64,000 bases of DNA from Paracoccus alkanivorans (lineage in GTDB: Bacteria; Pseudomonadota; Alphaproteobacteria; Rhodobacterales; Rhodobacteraceae), in assembly GCF_003697785.1 (NCBI RefSeq), contig NZ_QOKZ01000007.1:1-64000 (forward strand), in the 5' to 3' direction. Position numbers and translations under genes: made by a program. Of the stretch, positions 1 through 9,354 are shown piece after piece (the first letter of the stretch is position 1; each line of letters begins with the position of its first letter). The notes under the pieces were generated by a model. That model ran no database searches. It had not been told where the DNA came from and worked only from the letters and a program-made list of their open reading frames with translations.

Positions 1-886
1 GGAGGCCTATTCGATGCGCTGCCGGGTCAGCCAGAGCTGGGCCGGGGGTGGCTGGGGCGGCATGGTGATCCCCCGCATCGGCATGGAGGTCGTCGTCGAG
101 TTCCTCGAAGGCGATCCCGACAAGCCGATCGTCGTCGGCAATGTCTTCAACGGCAAGAACAATGCCCCCTATCCCTTGCCGGCCAACAAGACCAAGATGG
201 TCATGCGTTCAAATACGCATCAGGGCAGCGGGTTCAACGAATTCAGCTTTGAGGATCAGGCGGGCAGCGAGGAAATCTTCATGCACGGCCAGAAGGACCA
301 CCGGGTCCAAATCCTCAATGATCAAAACCAAACTATCGGCAACAACCGGTCGAAATCCGTCGGCAATGATCAATCCGAGTCGGTCGGCAACGATAAGTCG
401 GTTTCCGTGGGCAATAACCATACCGAGACCATTACCGCCAACAAGACCCTGTCGGTCGGCGGATCGCATAGTGAAAGCGTTACCGGCGACATGTCGGTGA
501 ATGTCACCGGCAATCGTGCGGAAACAGTGAAAAGTGCTCGCACACTAACGGTCACCGGCAATGATACCACACTGATCGAACAGGGCGACCATTCGCTGAC
601 GGTCAATACGGGTAGCCAGTCCACCACGGTCAAGACCGGTTCGCGCCAGATCGAGGTCCTTGCTGCCGGGCAGTATACAACAGTCAATCAGGACATCGTG
701 ACAGTATCAAAGACGGGCGGAATATCCATCAAGGCGGCAACCAGCGTGGTCATCGAGGCTCCCAGCATCCTGCTGAAATCGGATGCGAACAACTTTATCC
801 AGATCGGTGGCGGCCAGTTGATCATCGAAGGTGCAGAGACATATGTGAACCCCCGCATGACCGCACCGGATACCTCTGCCCCGTAG
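1..886 (+). CDS. vgrG: VgrG-type T6SS spike protein, C-terminal part (5' end outside window)
   Basis: The frame is open from the first bases of the window, so the protein starts upstream and only about 294 C-terminal residues are seen. VgrG trimers form the puncturing tip of the type VI secretion tube and carry effectors. The visible part begins with the conserved gp5/OB-fold stretch (VSQSWAG...[23 protein letters not shown]). It continues into a beta-helix built of short repeats of the type VGND/VGNN..S/TES, as in the gp5-like needle. The next three genes (chaperone, PAAR-Rhs effector, immunity) are classical VgrG cargo, so this VgrG probably delivers that effector. Family assignment is firm; the N-terminal half cannot be judged. 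Confidence 0.93.
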   Translation, partial: EAYSMRCRVSQSWAGGGWGGMVIPRIGMEVVVEFLEGDPDKPIVVGNVFNGKNNAPYPLPANKTKMVMRSNTHQGSGFNEFSFEDQAGSEEIFMHGQKDHRVQILNDQNQTIGNNRSKSVGNDQSESVGNDKSVSVGNNHTETITANKTLSVGGSHSESVTGDMSVNVTGNRAETVKSARTLTVTGNDTTLIEQGDHSLTVNTGSQSTTVKTGSRQIEVLAAGQYTTVNQDIVTVSKTGGISIKAATSVVIEAPSILLKSDANNFIQIGGGQLIIEGAETYVNPRMTAPDTSAP

Positions 887-943
887 GGGAGCGCCGGAGG
901 TGGTCCCGATCCGCAGATCGTCTAACCGTCAGGAGCCGTTTGC

Positions 944-1381
944 ATGCCCGTCTGCCATACCGACCGCTACAGTCTCGAAGTGCCTGATGACTGGATCGAC
1001 CGTAGCATGATCACCTGGGTGGCACCACCTTCGGCCGGATACAAGGTGATGCCCAACGTGCTGTGTTCAAAAGGTGAAATTTACGACACCGAGGATTTGG
1101 ACAAATACGTGAACCGGCAACTCAAGGAGTTGATGGGCAAGGTAAAGAATTTCGACCTGATCAGCCGCCAGAACACCACCCTCGGCAGGGTGCCCGCGGT
1201 CGAACTGAGCTTTTGCATGCGTCCCCAGGGAATAATGCTGCAGCAGCGGCAGATATTCTTCCGAACGAGCCTGGGCGAACGCATTGTACATACAGTTGTT
1301 TTTACCGCTGCGCGCGACGATTTCGACAAGCTCGCTCCGACGTTCGACACTATCCTGAACTCGGTCTCATGGACTAGCTGA
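944..1381 (+). CDS. DUF1795/DcrB-like Eag chaperone for the Rhs effector
   Basis: 145 residues, preceded by AGGAG eight bases before the ATG. Size and sequence fit the DUF1795/DcrB fold (start near DRYSLEVPDDWIDRS, end near FDTILNSVSWTS) used by Eag chaperones, which bind the N-terminal transmembrane segments of PAAR-Rhs effectors and load them on VgrG. It sits between VgrG and an Rhs protein that has such hydrophobic N-terminal segments, and its stop lies 2 bases before the Rhs start, so the two are probably translated together. No signal peptide is seen, consistent with a cytoplasmic adaptor. The function is inferred from family and context. Confidence 0.85.
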   Translation: MPVCHTDRYSLEVPDDWIDRSMITWVAPPSAGYKVMPNVLCSKGEIYDTEDLDKYVNRQLKELMGKVKNFDLISRQNTTLGRVPAVELSFCMRPQGIMLQQRQIFFRTSLGERIVHTVVFTAARDDFDKLAPTFDTILNSVSWTS

Positions 1382-1383
1382 CC

Positions 1384-4215
1384 ATGCCTCCCGCCCTCGC
1401 TGCAGCCCATATCGGACATGAGATCGAACACAGTTCTGCCCTGATGGGCTTCCTGATCGGGGCGGCGGTCGGGCTTGCAGTCGGTGCGCTGATCGTGGCC
1501 GCGACGGTGGCAACCGGGGGCGCAGCACTGGCGGTTGTCGCTGCCGTCGGCGGGGCGGTTGCCGCAACCGGTGGCGGAGCCTTGTCCGGGATGTATATCG
1601 GCGCCGCGCATATGAGCCCGAAAGGTCCGATCTCGTCCGGCTCGCCGAATGTGTTCTATGGTCCAGGCCGCATTCCGGCAGCGCGTGCCATCATCGATAC
1701 CGTCACCTGCCAGGATCATGGGCAGAAGTTTCTGGCTACCGGCAGCGACAGCGTCTTCATCAACGAATATCCGGCCGTCCGGGACGACGACAAATCCGAA
1801 TGCGACGGCACAGTAAAATCGGAATTCGACAATATCTTCATTGGTGCCGAAACTGCGCAATATCTGGAAATCGACCCGGAAGTCCCTGAATGGATGGTTA
1901 ATGTCGCCATGGGGATGGTGATCGTGGGCGGCACAGTTGCGCTGGTCTTCGGGGCAGCGGCAGCAGCGAGCGCGGCTGGTATCTGCGGATTGATCAATTT
2001 TGGTGGAACGGTAATCGGAGGAGTATTGGGATCGGCAATCCTGGCGCCGATTGGCGGCATGATCGGCGAGTCACTCGGAGGAGAGCTGGGCAAGCGTATC
2101 GGCGAAACTGTTGGGGGGTTCCTGGGCGGTTTGGTCGGCGGTGGGTTGGGCAATCGGCTATCGGCAGGCCATCCCGTCGATGTGGCGACAGGTGAGCTTT
2201 ATACATCGGAGACCGATTTTGTAATTGGGGGGATCATCTCCGTAGCCTGGGAGCGGTTCTGGATTTCGTCATCCACGCAGCATGGTGCACTCGGTGCGAA
2301 ATGGCATCATCCGCTGGACATGGCTATGGCCCCGGCTGATAATTACATCGTCCTCCGTGTCGAGCATGGACGACTAGTGTTATTGCCGCAGCTTCGAGTT
2401 GGCCAGAGTTTCTACCATCGGGCGGAGAAACTTGTCGCCATGCGCAAGGGCGATGCCGACTGGACCATTCGAAAAAGCAATGGTCTTCTTTATCAGATGA
2501 GGGAAGACCCGACGGGTCGCGCATGGCTGCGTCTATCGCGGATAGAGGACGATAACGGTAATTGTGTGACAGTTGAATATGACGATCGGGGCAACCTTGC
2601 AGAGGCCGTCGGCTCGGACGGTCTCCGCTATCTGTTTATTTCTGACCTAAATGATCGCATCAAGACCATTGAAAGGACCGATGGAAAGCATCGGGTAAAG
2701 CTTTGCGAATATCATTACGATTCTCTGGGTGATCTGGTAGCAGCTGCCGATCCCCATGGCGTGCCCATACATTATGAGTATCGCGCGCACCTGATGACAA
2801 AAGAGACAATGCGTGGTGGGTTATCATATCACTTCAAATGGGATAATCACGCTTTAGGCCTTCAGGCGCGCTGTGTTTCGACATGGGGCGATGGCGAACT
2901 GTATCGCCGAAATCTTGAATACTTTCCCGGAGAGCGCATCACACGCGTCACCAACGCACAGGGCGCCTCAGAAATATTTGAATATGATGAGAATGGGCTT
3001 GTCACTTATGTCAGACAACCTCTCGGCCAGGCTTCAACTTTGAAATACAACCGTTTCGCAGAGCCGGAGCAGGTCATAGATCCCAACGGTGCGACGAGCA
3101 GTTGGCGCTACGATGCCTTTGGACGGGTAGTTGAAACAGTCAACCGAGGTGGAGCCAAAACGCGCTTTAAATACCGGGCCGACAATCCGGAAAATCCGAA
3201 CTTCTTCAATATCTACGGAGAAGTTGATGGTCTGGATGCCGAGACAGCCTACGAATATGACGCAAGAGGTAACCTTGTAGTAATCGCTGATGCCCTTGGT
3301 AATGAAACCCGCATCTTGCGTGACCAGCGTGGCCTTCCATTGAACTTGCAAGACTCCGAGGGGACGGTGGTCCGCTTTTCCTGGACCCCGACTGGTCGGC
3401 TTCGGGAAGAGCGGGCCTCTAAAGGGGGCCGCATTTCACTTGATTACGACGGTTTCGGTCGTGTTATCCGGGAGACGGTAGAGAATATAGAGCCGACGAC
3501 GTTCGATTATGACTCCAGCGACCGCGTCACGCATGTCCATCATCCAAACGGTCGTAAAACCGTGATAGATTATGATGCAGATGGCAATATTGCAGCATTG
3601 ACCGCGCCATCAGGTAAAACCACACGTTGGGAATATGGCGGCCTGCCAGCACCATTAATGCGGATCAACGCCGATGGTACCCGCTTCAATTATCGCTACG
3701 ACACTGAGATGAGCTTGGTCGAGTTGACGAACGAGGTGGGTGACACTTATCGACTGGAATATGATCTCAACCAGCGCATGAAAACCGAGATCGGATTCGA
3801 CGGACGGCACCAGACATACACCTACGACGATGCCGGCTACGTGGTTGGTATCGTCGATGGTCACCGGAAGCACAAATTCCAGCGTGACCTTATGGGCCGT
3901 CTATTGCGTCGCGACAGCAGTGACGGAAGCTGGGCGAGTTACACATACGATCTGCTCGGTCGAATGTTGCGTGCCGACAATGATGTGCGAAAGATCAGTT
4001 ACAGTTACGACGCGATGGGTCAAGTCATCGCCGAGATCCAGGACGATGCCGAGCTTACACATACGTATTCTCCTAGAGGCAGGAGAATCATGAGCCTTTT
4101 GCCGGATGGAAGGCTTCTACGCTTTGGCTATGATCAGAATGGTGACTTTGACAGCCTTATACTTGGTTCACGAGAGATCATGAAGTTAGATCGCGATCGT
4201 ATCGGACGGATATGA
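1384..4215 (+). CDS. PAAR-Rhs T6SS effector, N-terminal and core part, ended by an in-frame TGA
   Basis: 943 residues to the first stop. Order: a short leader, a hydrophobic Gly/Ala-rich segment (about 18-75), a PAAR-like domain (about 78-155; MSPKGPISSGSPNVFYGPGR and a Cys/His pair CQDHG), a second Gly/Ala-rich hydrophobic block (about 170-260), then the Rhs shell beginning GHPVDVATGELYTSETDF with many YD repeats. Such proteins are secreted effectors that sit on VgrG and enclose a C-terminal toxin. The TGA at 4213-4215 falls inside the repeats, and homology resumes at once in the same frame, so this is probably one 1435-codon gene with a nonsense change (CGA to TGA would do it) or a sequencing error. 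Confidence 0.88.
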   Translation: MPPALAAAHIGHEIEHSSALMGFLIGAAVGLAVGALIVAATVATGGAALAVVAAVGGAVAATGGGALSGMYIGAAHMSPKGPISSGSPNVFYGPGRIPAARAIIDTVTCQDHGQKFLATGSDSVFINEYPAVRDDDKSECDGTVKSEFDNIFIGAETAQYLEIDPEVPEWMVNVAMGMVIVGGTVALVFGAAAAASAAGICGLINFGGTVIGGVLGSAILAPIGGMIGESLGGELGKRIGETVGGFLGGLVGGGLGNRLSAGHPVDVATGELYTSETDFVIGGIISVAWERFWISSSTQHGALGAKWHHPLDMAMAPADNYIVLRVEHGRLVLLPQLRVGQSFYHRAEKLVAMRKGDADWTIRKSNGLLYQMREDPTGRAWLRLSRIEDDNGNCVTVEYDDRGNLAEAVGSDGLRYLFISDLNDRIKTIERTDGKHRVKLCEYHYDSLGDLVAAADPHGVPIHYEYRAHLMTKETMRGGLSYHFKWDNHALGLQARCVSTWGDGELYRRNLEYFPGERITRVTNAQGASEIFEYDENGLVTYVRQPLGQASTLKYNRFAEPEQVIDPNGATSSWRYDAFGRVVETVNRGGAKTRFKYRADNPENPNFFNIYGEVDGLDAETAYEYDARGNLVVIADALGNETRILRDQRGLPLNLQDSEGTVVRFSWTPTGRLREERASKGGRISLDYDGFGRVIRETVENIEPTTFDYDSSDRVTHVHHPNGRKTVIDYDADGNIAALTAPSGKTTRWEYGGLPAPLMRINADGTRFNYRYDTEMSLVELTNEVGDTYRLEYDLNQRMKTEIGFDGRHQTYTYDDAGYVVGIVDGHRKHKFQRDLMGRLLRRDSSDGSWASYTYDLLGRMLRADNDVRKISYSYDAMGQVIAEIQDDAELTHTYSPRGRRIMSLLPDGRLLRFGYDQNGDFDSLILGSREIMKLDRDRIGRI

Positions 4216-5691
4216 CGGCGGCAGGGCGGCGCCATTACCCAAACAACTGATTACGATCCTCAGGGTCGGATCTCGCGTCAGCTTGCCTATCGAAATACGT
4301 TGTCGAATCCGATATTTGGAAGAATCTATAGTTACGATCCTGCGGGGCGAGTTAGTTCTGTCGTAGATGTTGTGCGAGGTGAAGCCGCTTTCCAGTTCGA
4401 TGATCGCTATCGCTTGCGCCGCGTACTAACAAGCGAGAGCGAAGAGTTCTTCGAGTTTGATCCGGCGAACACGATTCTGGTCGACGTCCGGAATGTAAGA
4501 GATGCCTCAGTTCAGGGTGGGCGTGTGCTGATGCGGGGAGATTGCCACTACGAATACGATAATGCAGGCAATCGTGTCCGCTTGCGACGCGGGCAAGGCG
4601 GTGCCCACATATTCAGATATGTTTACGATGATATGAACAATCTGATCGAGGTGCGTGAAGAACGGGGTCGAACGCGGCGCATCACGCGATTTGCCTATGA
4701 CGCACTGACCCGCCGCGTATCAAAGGCTCATCGGGAAATCATGGAGGCGGCCAATAGCCCGCTGACTCCTGATAGAGAAGATTCAGAAGAACTCGTTCGC
4801 GACGAGACGACATGGTTTCTTTGGAATGGTGACGCCCTGTTGGCAGAAGGGCGATCGAGCGGTACTGGCACATTTGATCCCCTGGCACTCGTCTATGTGT
4901 ACGAGCCAGATAGCTTCCGACCCGCTGCTCAGATCCTCCGTCACTCTGCCGACGCCGAAAGCAAGATCCTGCTGTATTGGCTAGACCATATAGGAACGCC
5001 TCAGGAACTGTCTAACGAGAACGGTGAACTGGTCTGGCAAGTAGCATTGAAGGCTTGGGGCAAAACCGCTCGTGTGTTCGTTGGCCGTGTGTCGCAGAAT
5101 TTGCGCTTTCAAGGCCAGTACTACGATGAGGAAACCGGGCTTCATTACAATCGCTTTCGACACTATGACCCTTCGTCAGGCATTTTCTTGAGCCAAGACC
5201 CCATTACTCTTCTAGGAGGTGAACGACCGTTTTCCTATCCAACCAACCCTATGAACCAAGTTGATCCGTTAGGGTTGATTGATCCAGGTGACACCAATGG
5301 CGGTAAGGGTTATGTTGTCTATCAGTTGGTAGATAGAAAAACCGGTGATGTAAAATACGTTGGTATAACGGAGGCAGATCGATACGAACAGCGTATGGCG
5401 GAACACAGAAGATCCGGACGCTACCATGGAGGCCTCAGAGACGGCACAATAACAAATACCTCGACATATGGAGCGGCCCGCGGTGCCGAGCAATACCATA
5501 TCGAACACGCAAACAATGGCAAAGGAACATTGAGCCTGGATTCCAGAGGAAAGCCGCTTGGAAAAGGCACCGAAGGAAATCGTGCGAGGTCATATGATCC
5601 TGCAAGAACTGACCTGCGCGCAACTGCATATAAGAACGAGTACGATAATGAAAGACGGCGCGTGACCAGCATTGGTCTAGGATGCAATTGA
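4216..5691 (+). pseudogene. Rhs core C-terminal part plus GIY-YIG nuclease-like toxin tip (in frame after the TGA)
   Basis: Directly after the internal TGA the same frame continues with Rhs repeats (ITQTTDYDPQGRISRQ), through the canonical core end (QYYDEETGLHYNRFRHYDP...FLSQDP, then VDPLGL at about 5260-5277). About 138 variable residues follow. The tip reads as a GIY-YIG nuclease-like domain: VVYQL then KYVGIT, an Arg/His-containing helix (RYEQRMAEHRR), and a later Glu in RGAEQYHIEHAN. Such tips cut nucleic acid in the target cell. If the TGA is real, the toxin is made only by readthrough or by weak reinitiation (a TTG at 4300 has no good ribosome site). The tip is AT-richer than the flanks, as is usual for exchanged toxin modules. 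Confidence 0.8.
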
Positions 5692-5707
5692 AAAACGGAG
5701 TTTCATT

Positions 5708-6235
5708 TTGTCTTCAGATACGAAATTGGCAAAAGACGGCATTGACTGGTTTCAGCGCAAAGCCAAAGGTATCGAAGCAGGAGATATTTTTTCAATTCCA
5801 CTACCGGGGGGGGGGTATGGGTTCGGCCGGGTCATGAATACTCAGGATGGTGCCCGTATCGCCGAGTTTTTCCGTTTTTGGCAGGAGGATGACTCGTTTT
5901 CGGATGCTATCTCCGCGTCGGGAAGGCTGTTTTCACCCATCGGGATTTTTCTTGACGATATCGCCTATCGCAATCGAAAACGCCCATGGAAAGTCATTGC
6001 CAAAAACACAAGTTACTACCCCGACGATCTTTACGAAATACCATTCCTACTCGAAAAAGGTCCAGGGTATGATTATGGATACTTTACTTTGAATGAGAGG
6101 TATGAGCGTTTCGGACCTGTCTCGCAGGAGGATGTAGATAAAGGAAGAGTTTGTTCGCTTCTTCCACAACATCCTGACATGATTACCGAGATGGTTGAAG
6201 AATTATTGACTAAGCTTGGAATTCGCCAAGCTTAA
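5708..6235 (+). CDS. Imm26-type immunity protein
   Basis: 175 residues starting at TTG (5708), with CGGAG upstream; no ATG lies in a better place. The segment GDIFSIPLPGGGYGFGRVMN matches the hallmark start of Imm26 proteins, small cytoplasmic antitoxins found beside polymorphic toxins. It lies 16 bases after the Rhs toxin tip, as expected for a cognate immunity gene. A run of nine G residues (around 5807-5815) codes for the GGGY part and could be a slippage site. Base composition is clearly AT-richer than the chromosome around it, suggesting transfer together with the toxin tip. The match to this particular GIY-YIG tip is inferred from position. Confidence 0.8.
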   Translation: MSSDTKLAKDGIDWFQRKAKGIEAGDIFSIPLPGGGYGFGRVMNTQDGARIAEFFRFWQEDDSFSDAISASGRLFSPIGIFLDDIAYRNRKRPWKVIAKNTSYYPDDLYEIPFLLEKGPGYDYGYFTLNERYERFGPVSQEDVDKGRVCSLLPQHPDMITEMVEELLTKLGIRQA

Positions 6236-6334
6236 ATATGACATTGGTTGGGCGCTGATGACACAGGCGCCGCCAAAGAAGGCAAATGCCCTGTCGTTGG
6301 GCGTCGAAGACCATCTCTTGTGTCTCGCGCGGAT

Positions 6335-6482
6335 ATGACTCGCCCATCTGATTGGTCCGGTTTGATTGTTAGTGCATGAGCGGGTTCGGGTCTATCGAGA
6401 CGATGGTTTTCGGTGTCGGCGGGCGATAGCCCAGAGCGCTATGCGATCGTCTCGTGTTGTGTAGTGTTTCCTCCATTTTTCG
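6335..6482 (-). mobile_element. IS3-family transposase 3' remnant with probable right end
   Basis: The minus strand encodes the end of an IS3-type OrfB integrase (HNTRRSHSALGYRPPTPKTI, then a terminal ...PLMH stop at 6369-6371), matching the usual NTRRPHSALGYRPPAPETI ending. Just past the stop the minus strand reads ATCAAACCGGACCA, resembling IS3-group right-end sequence. The catalytic core upstream is missing, so this is a dead scrap. It follows the Rhs/immunity pair, a typical recombination spot. Confidence 0.75.
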
Positions 6483-6944
6483 ATCAGTATCTGCGTTTCT
6501 TGCAGGCTGTAAATGCGGGTATTGGGCACAACGCTCTAATGAGTCGATCAGGATCAAGATTTGTTCGGTTTTGGCCCAATCTGATTCTGACCCGTTTGGA
6601 AATCGGCGTCATATGTACTGAATGATCGCCTTCGTCCTTTCGAACCATGAAGGTGGGCAGCGCTGCGATACTTGAAGTCTCCGCGCTTCCCGCCTTCGCT
6701 ACCACTGGTGACATCGTTGACGCGTCTCCAGATTCTCATCTTAGATGTCGCGGCGTTCTCAAGTGAGCTGTCGCGCTATAGGTTGCTCATGCCGAGTGTC
6801 TTAACTTGGTGGATTCGCAACGTGAATCCCCCCGCACCAGAGTTCTGCAACAGCGCCCGGGCGATATCATCAATTTGCCCCTTGAACCTCTGGTTGCTGT
6901 AGGAATTATGTAATTCGGACCCAAGCGAATCAGAGGTCCATGTC
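6483..6944. other. 462-bp stretch without a recognisable gene
   Basis: Short frames exist on both strands but none shows a recognisable family or a convincing start. A minus-strand stretch at about 6790-6898 reads like real protein (QIDDIARALLQNSGAGGFTL) but stops at once and has no partner; it may be the tail of a lost gene. The promoter of the downstream metal ATPase must lie here, but no clear -35/-10 or operator was found. Confidence 0.5.
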
Positions 6945-9305
6945 ATGCCATCCGACTCCCGTTCTCACAGTCACGACCACGCCGCCGGGCGCGGATGTTC
7001 TCACGATCACGGTCCCAGACATTACCACAGCGAGGGCGGCAGCTGTTGCGGTTCGGCTATGCCGGAAGGCCCGGTGAACTCCGCCGGACGCAGCTTTCAG
7101 GTCAGCGGGCTGGACTGCACGGAAGAAGTCGCGATCCTGAACCGTGTCGTGGGACCGGTGGTCGGCGGAACCGAGCATCTGGCGTTCGATGTCATCAATG
7201 GCCGGATGACGGTTCTGGACACGGCGGGATCCGTCCCCGACGACAGAATCGTCAAGGCGGTCGCGGGCACCGGGATGAGCGCGCGGCCATGGAATGCGGA
7301 CAAGGCCGAGGCCGACCGGGCTGCGCATCTCAAGCGGCAGGCCCGGTTCACCGCGGCGAGCGGCAGCTGCTGGGCGGCGGGTTTCCTCTGGCACCTTGTC
7401 GAGACGGGTATGAACAGCGCGCTCGGTCTTTTTGCAGGCCATGGTGAAGCGCCGATGCCCCTGATCGAGAGAGGGCTTTTCGGCCTCGCGATCCTTTTCG
7501 GGGTCTGGCTGGTTGCGCCCAAGGCGTGGTCCTCGGCACGCAGGCTCAGCCCCGACATGAATCTGCTGATGGTGATAGCGGTCGCCGGTGCCATCGGGCT
7601 GGGCGAATTCTTCGAAGCGGCAACCGTTGCCTTCTTCTTTGCGCTCTCGCTTTATCTCGAAAGCTGGTCGGTGGGACGTGCGCGCAACGCGGTTTCGGCA
7701 CTTCTCGACCTTGCGCCGCCAACAGCGCGGGTGGTCCGTGCGGATGGTTCCGAGGCGGATCTGCCGGCGGCACAGGTTGCTGTCGGCGATCTCTTCGTGG
7801 TGCGTGGCGGCGACCGTATCCCGCTGGACGGCGAGGTGACCGACGGTATGGGCGCAGTCGATCAGGCGCCGATCACGGGAGAAAGTGCGCTGGTGCCAAA
7901 GGAACCGGGCGACGAGGTTTATGCCGGCACGATCAACGGTGAGGGTACGCTGACAGTCCGTGCGACCAAACCCGCCACCGATACGGTGCTGGCAAAGATC
8001 ACCCGTATGGTGGGGGACGCTCATTCTCGCCGCGCGCCGGTGGAACAATGGGTGACGCAGTTTGCCCGCATCTACACCCCTGCGGTGATGATGCTGGCCG
8101 TTGCCATCGCCCTGCTGCCGCCCCTCGTGACAGGCGGTGCCTGGGGCTTCTGGTTCTACAACGCGCTGGTTCTGCTGGTCATCGCCTGTCCCTGTGCACT
8201 GGTGATCTCGACGCCCGTTTCTATTGTCGCGGCGCTGACGGCCTCCGCGCGGGCGGGCGTGCTGATCAAGGGCGGTGCCTATGTAGAGGCGCCGGGCCAG
8301 ACAACCGCTCTGGCGTTGGACAAGACGGGCACGATCACGGAGGGCAGGCCGGAACTGGTGGCGGTGCATCCCTTCGGCGATACTACCGACACCGGATTGC
8401 TTACCATCGCCGCATCGCTTGAGGCACGGTCATCCCACCCGCTGTCACGCGCGATCCTTGAGCGTGCGGGATCGGATGTTACTGCCGCCGAGGATACGCG
8501 CACCGTGCCGGGCCGTGGGCTGGAAGGCCGGATAGGCAGCCGCAAGGTCTGGCTTGGTTCGGACCGTTTCGCCGCCGAAAGGGGTATCGGCAAGGCAATC
8601 CCTGCCGACCTGCGCGACCGGATCGAAGGCACTGGCGCAACAATGGTCGTCGTCGGCGACGACACCGGGGCGCTGGGCGTGCTGGAACTGCGCGACCGTA
8701 TCCGGGCGGATGCCAGGCAGATTGTCGCGCAACTGCACGCGCAGGGCGTCAAGACCATTGTGATGTTGACTGGTGACAATGAACGCACCGCACGCGCAGT
8801 CGCCGCAGAGGTCGGCATCGACGAAGTGCGCGCCGAATTGCTGCCCGAGGACAAGGTTGCCGCCATTGAAGGACTGGTTGCCAGCCATAAGATGGTCGCC
8901 ATGATCGGCGACGGGGTGAACGATGCCCCGGCCATGGCTCGGGCGCATTACGGTATCGCCATGGGCGCTGTGGGTTCGGATGCCGCCATCGAGACGGCGG
9001 ATATCGCGCTGATGACCGACGACATCGGCAAGGTGCCCTGGCTGATCGGCCATTCGCGCCGGACCATGGCAATCATCCACCAGAACATCGGCATCTCGAT
9101 TGCGACCAAAGCCGTCTTCGTCGCGGCGACAGCCTTTGGCATGGCGTCAATGTGGGGGGCGATCGCTGCCGATGTGGGCGTGTCACTGCTGGTGGTGGCC
9201 AACGCCCTGCGCCTGCTGAACACGGCCAGTCGCGAGGCGCCGGCAGAGGGAGGCAAAAGCAAGTGGATCACAAACGTAAAGGCGCCGGTATCTGCTGGGG
9301 AATGA
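6945..9305 (+). CDS. zntA: Heavy-metal P1B-type ATPase (Zn/Cd/Pb exporter)
   Basis: 786 residues, inner-membrane efflux pump. The first 40 residues are very rich in His and Cys (HSHDH, CSHDHGPRHYH, CCGS), a likely metal-loading tail. A heavy-metal-associated domain follows whose metal motif is DCTEE rather than CxxC, a variant known in Zn/Cd pumps. Then come transmembrane helices, the actuator loop TGES (about 311), the metal-site CPC motif in IACPCALVIS (about 414), the phosphorylated Asp in DKTGTITEG (about 458), SHPLS, TGDN and GDGVNDAPA (about 655). The CPC plus His-rich head fit zinc, cadmium or lead export. It converges with a ZIP transporter gene. The exact metal is inferred. Confidence 0.92.
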   Translation: MPSDSRSHSHDHAAGRGCSHDHGPRHYHSEGGSCCGSAMPEGPVNSAGRSFQVSGLDCTEEVAILNRVVGPVVGGTEHLAFDVINGRMTVLDTAGSVPDDRIVKAVAGTGMSARPWNADKAEADRAAHLKRQARFTAASGSCWAAGFLWHLVETGMNSALGLFAGHGEAPMPLIERGLFGLAILFGVWLVAPKAWSSARRLSPDMNLLMVIAVAGAIGLGEFFEAATVAFFFALSLYLESWSVGRARNAVSALLDLAPPTARVVRADGSEADLPAAQVAVGDLFVVRGGDRIPLDGEVTDGMGAVDQAPITGESALVPKEPGDEVYAGTINGEGTLTVRATKPATDTVLAKITRMVGDAHSRRAPVEQWVTQFARIYTPAVMMLAVAIALLPPLVTGGAWGFWFYNALVLLVIACPCALVISTPVSIVAALTASARAGVLIKGGAYVEAPGQTTALALDKTGTITEGRPELVAVHPFGDTTDTGLLTIAASLEARSSHPLSRAILERAGSDVTAAEDTRTVPGRGLEGRIGSRKVWLGSDRFAAERGIGKAIPADLRDRIEGTGATMVVVGDDTGALGVLELRDRIRADARQIVAQLHAQGVKTIVMLTGDNERTARAVAAEVGIDEVRAELLPEDKVAAIEGLVASHKMVAMIGDGVNDAPAMARAHYGIAMGAVGSDAAIETADIALMTDDIGKVPWLIGHSRRTMAIIHQNIGISIATKAVFVAATAFGMASMWGAIAADVGVSLLVVANALRLLNTASREAPAEGGKSKWITNVKAPVSAGE

Positions 9306-9318
9306 CCGTTGTCATGGT

Positions 9319-9346
9319 GCCGCCGCCGACCTTATCGGGCGGCGGC
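9319..9346. terminator. Hairpin between convergent metal-transport genes
   Basis: Perfect 9-bp GC stem (GCCGCCGCC at 9319-9327, GGCGGCGGC at 9338-9346) with a 10-base loop, lying between the ends of two converging genes. There is no T-run on either side, so it may act with Rho or as a shared transcript end. Confidence 0.6.
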
Positions 9347-9354
9347 GCATCAGT

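Noticed and set aside
6930..8369. 479-codon minus-strand frame opposite the metal ATPase
   Set aside because: Composition is His/Arg-rich from reversed codons; the plus strand has all P-type ATPase motifs.
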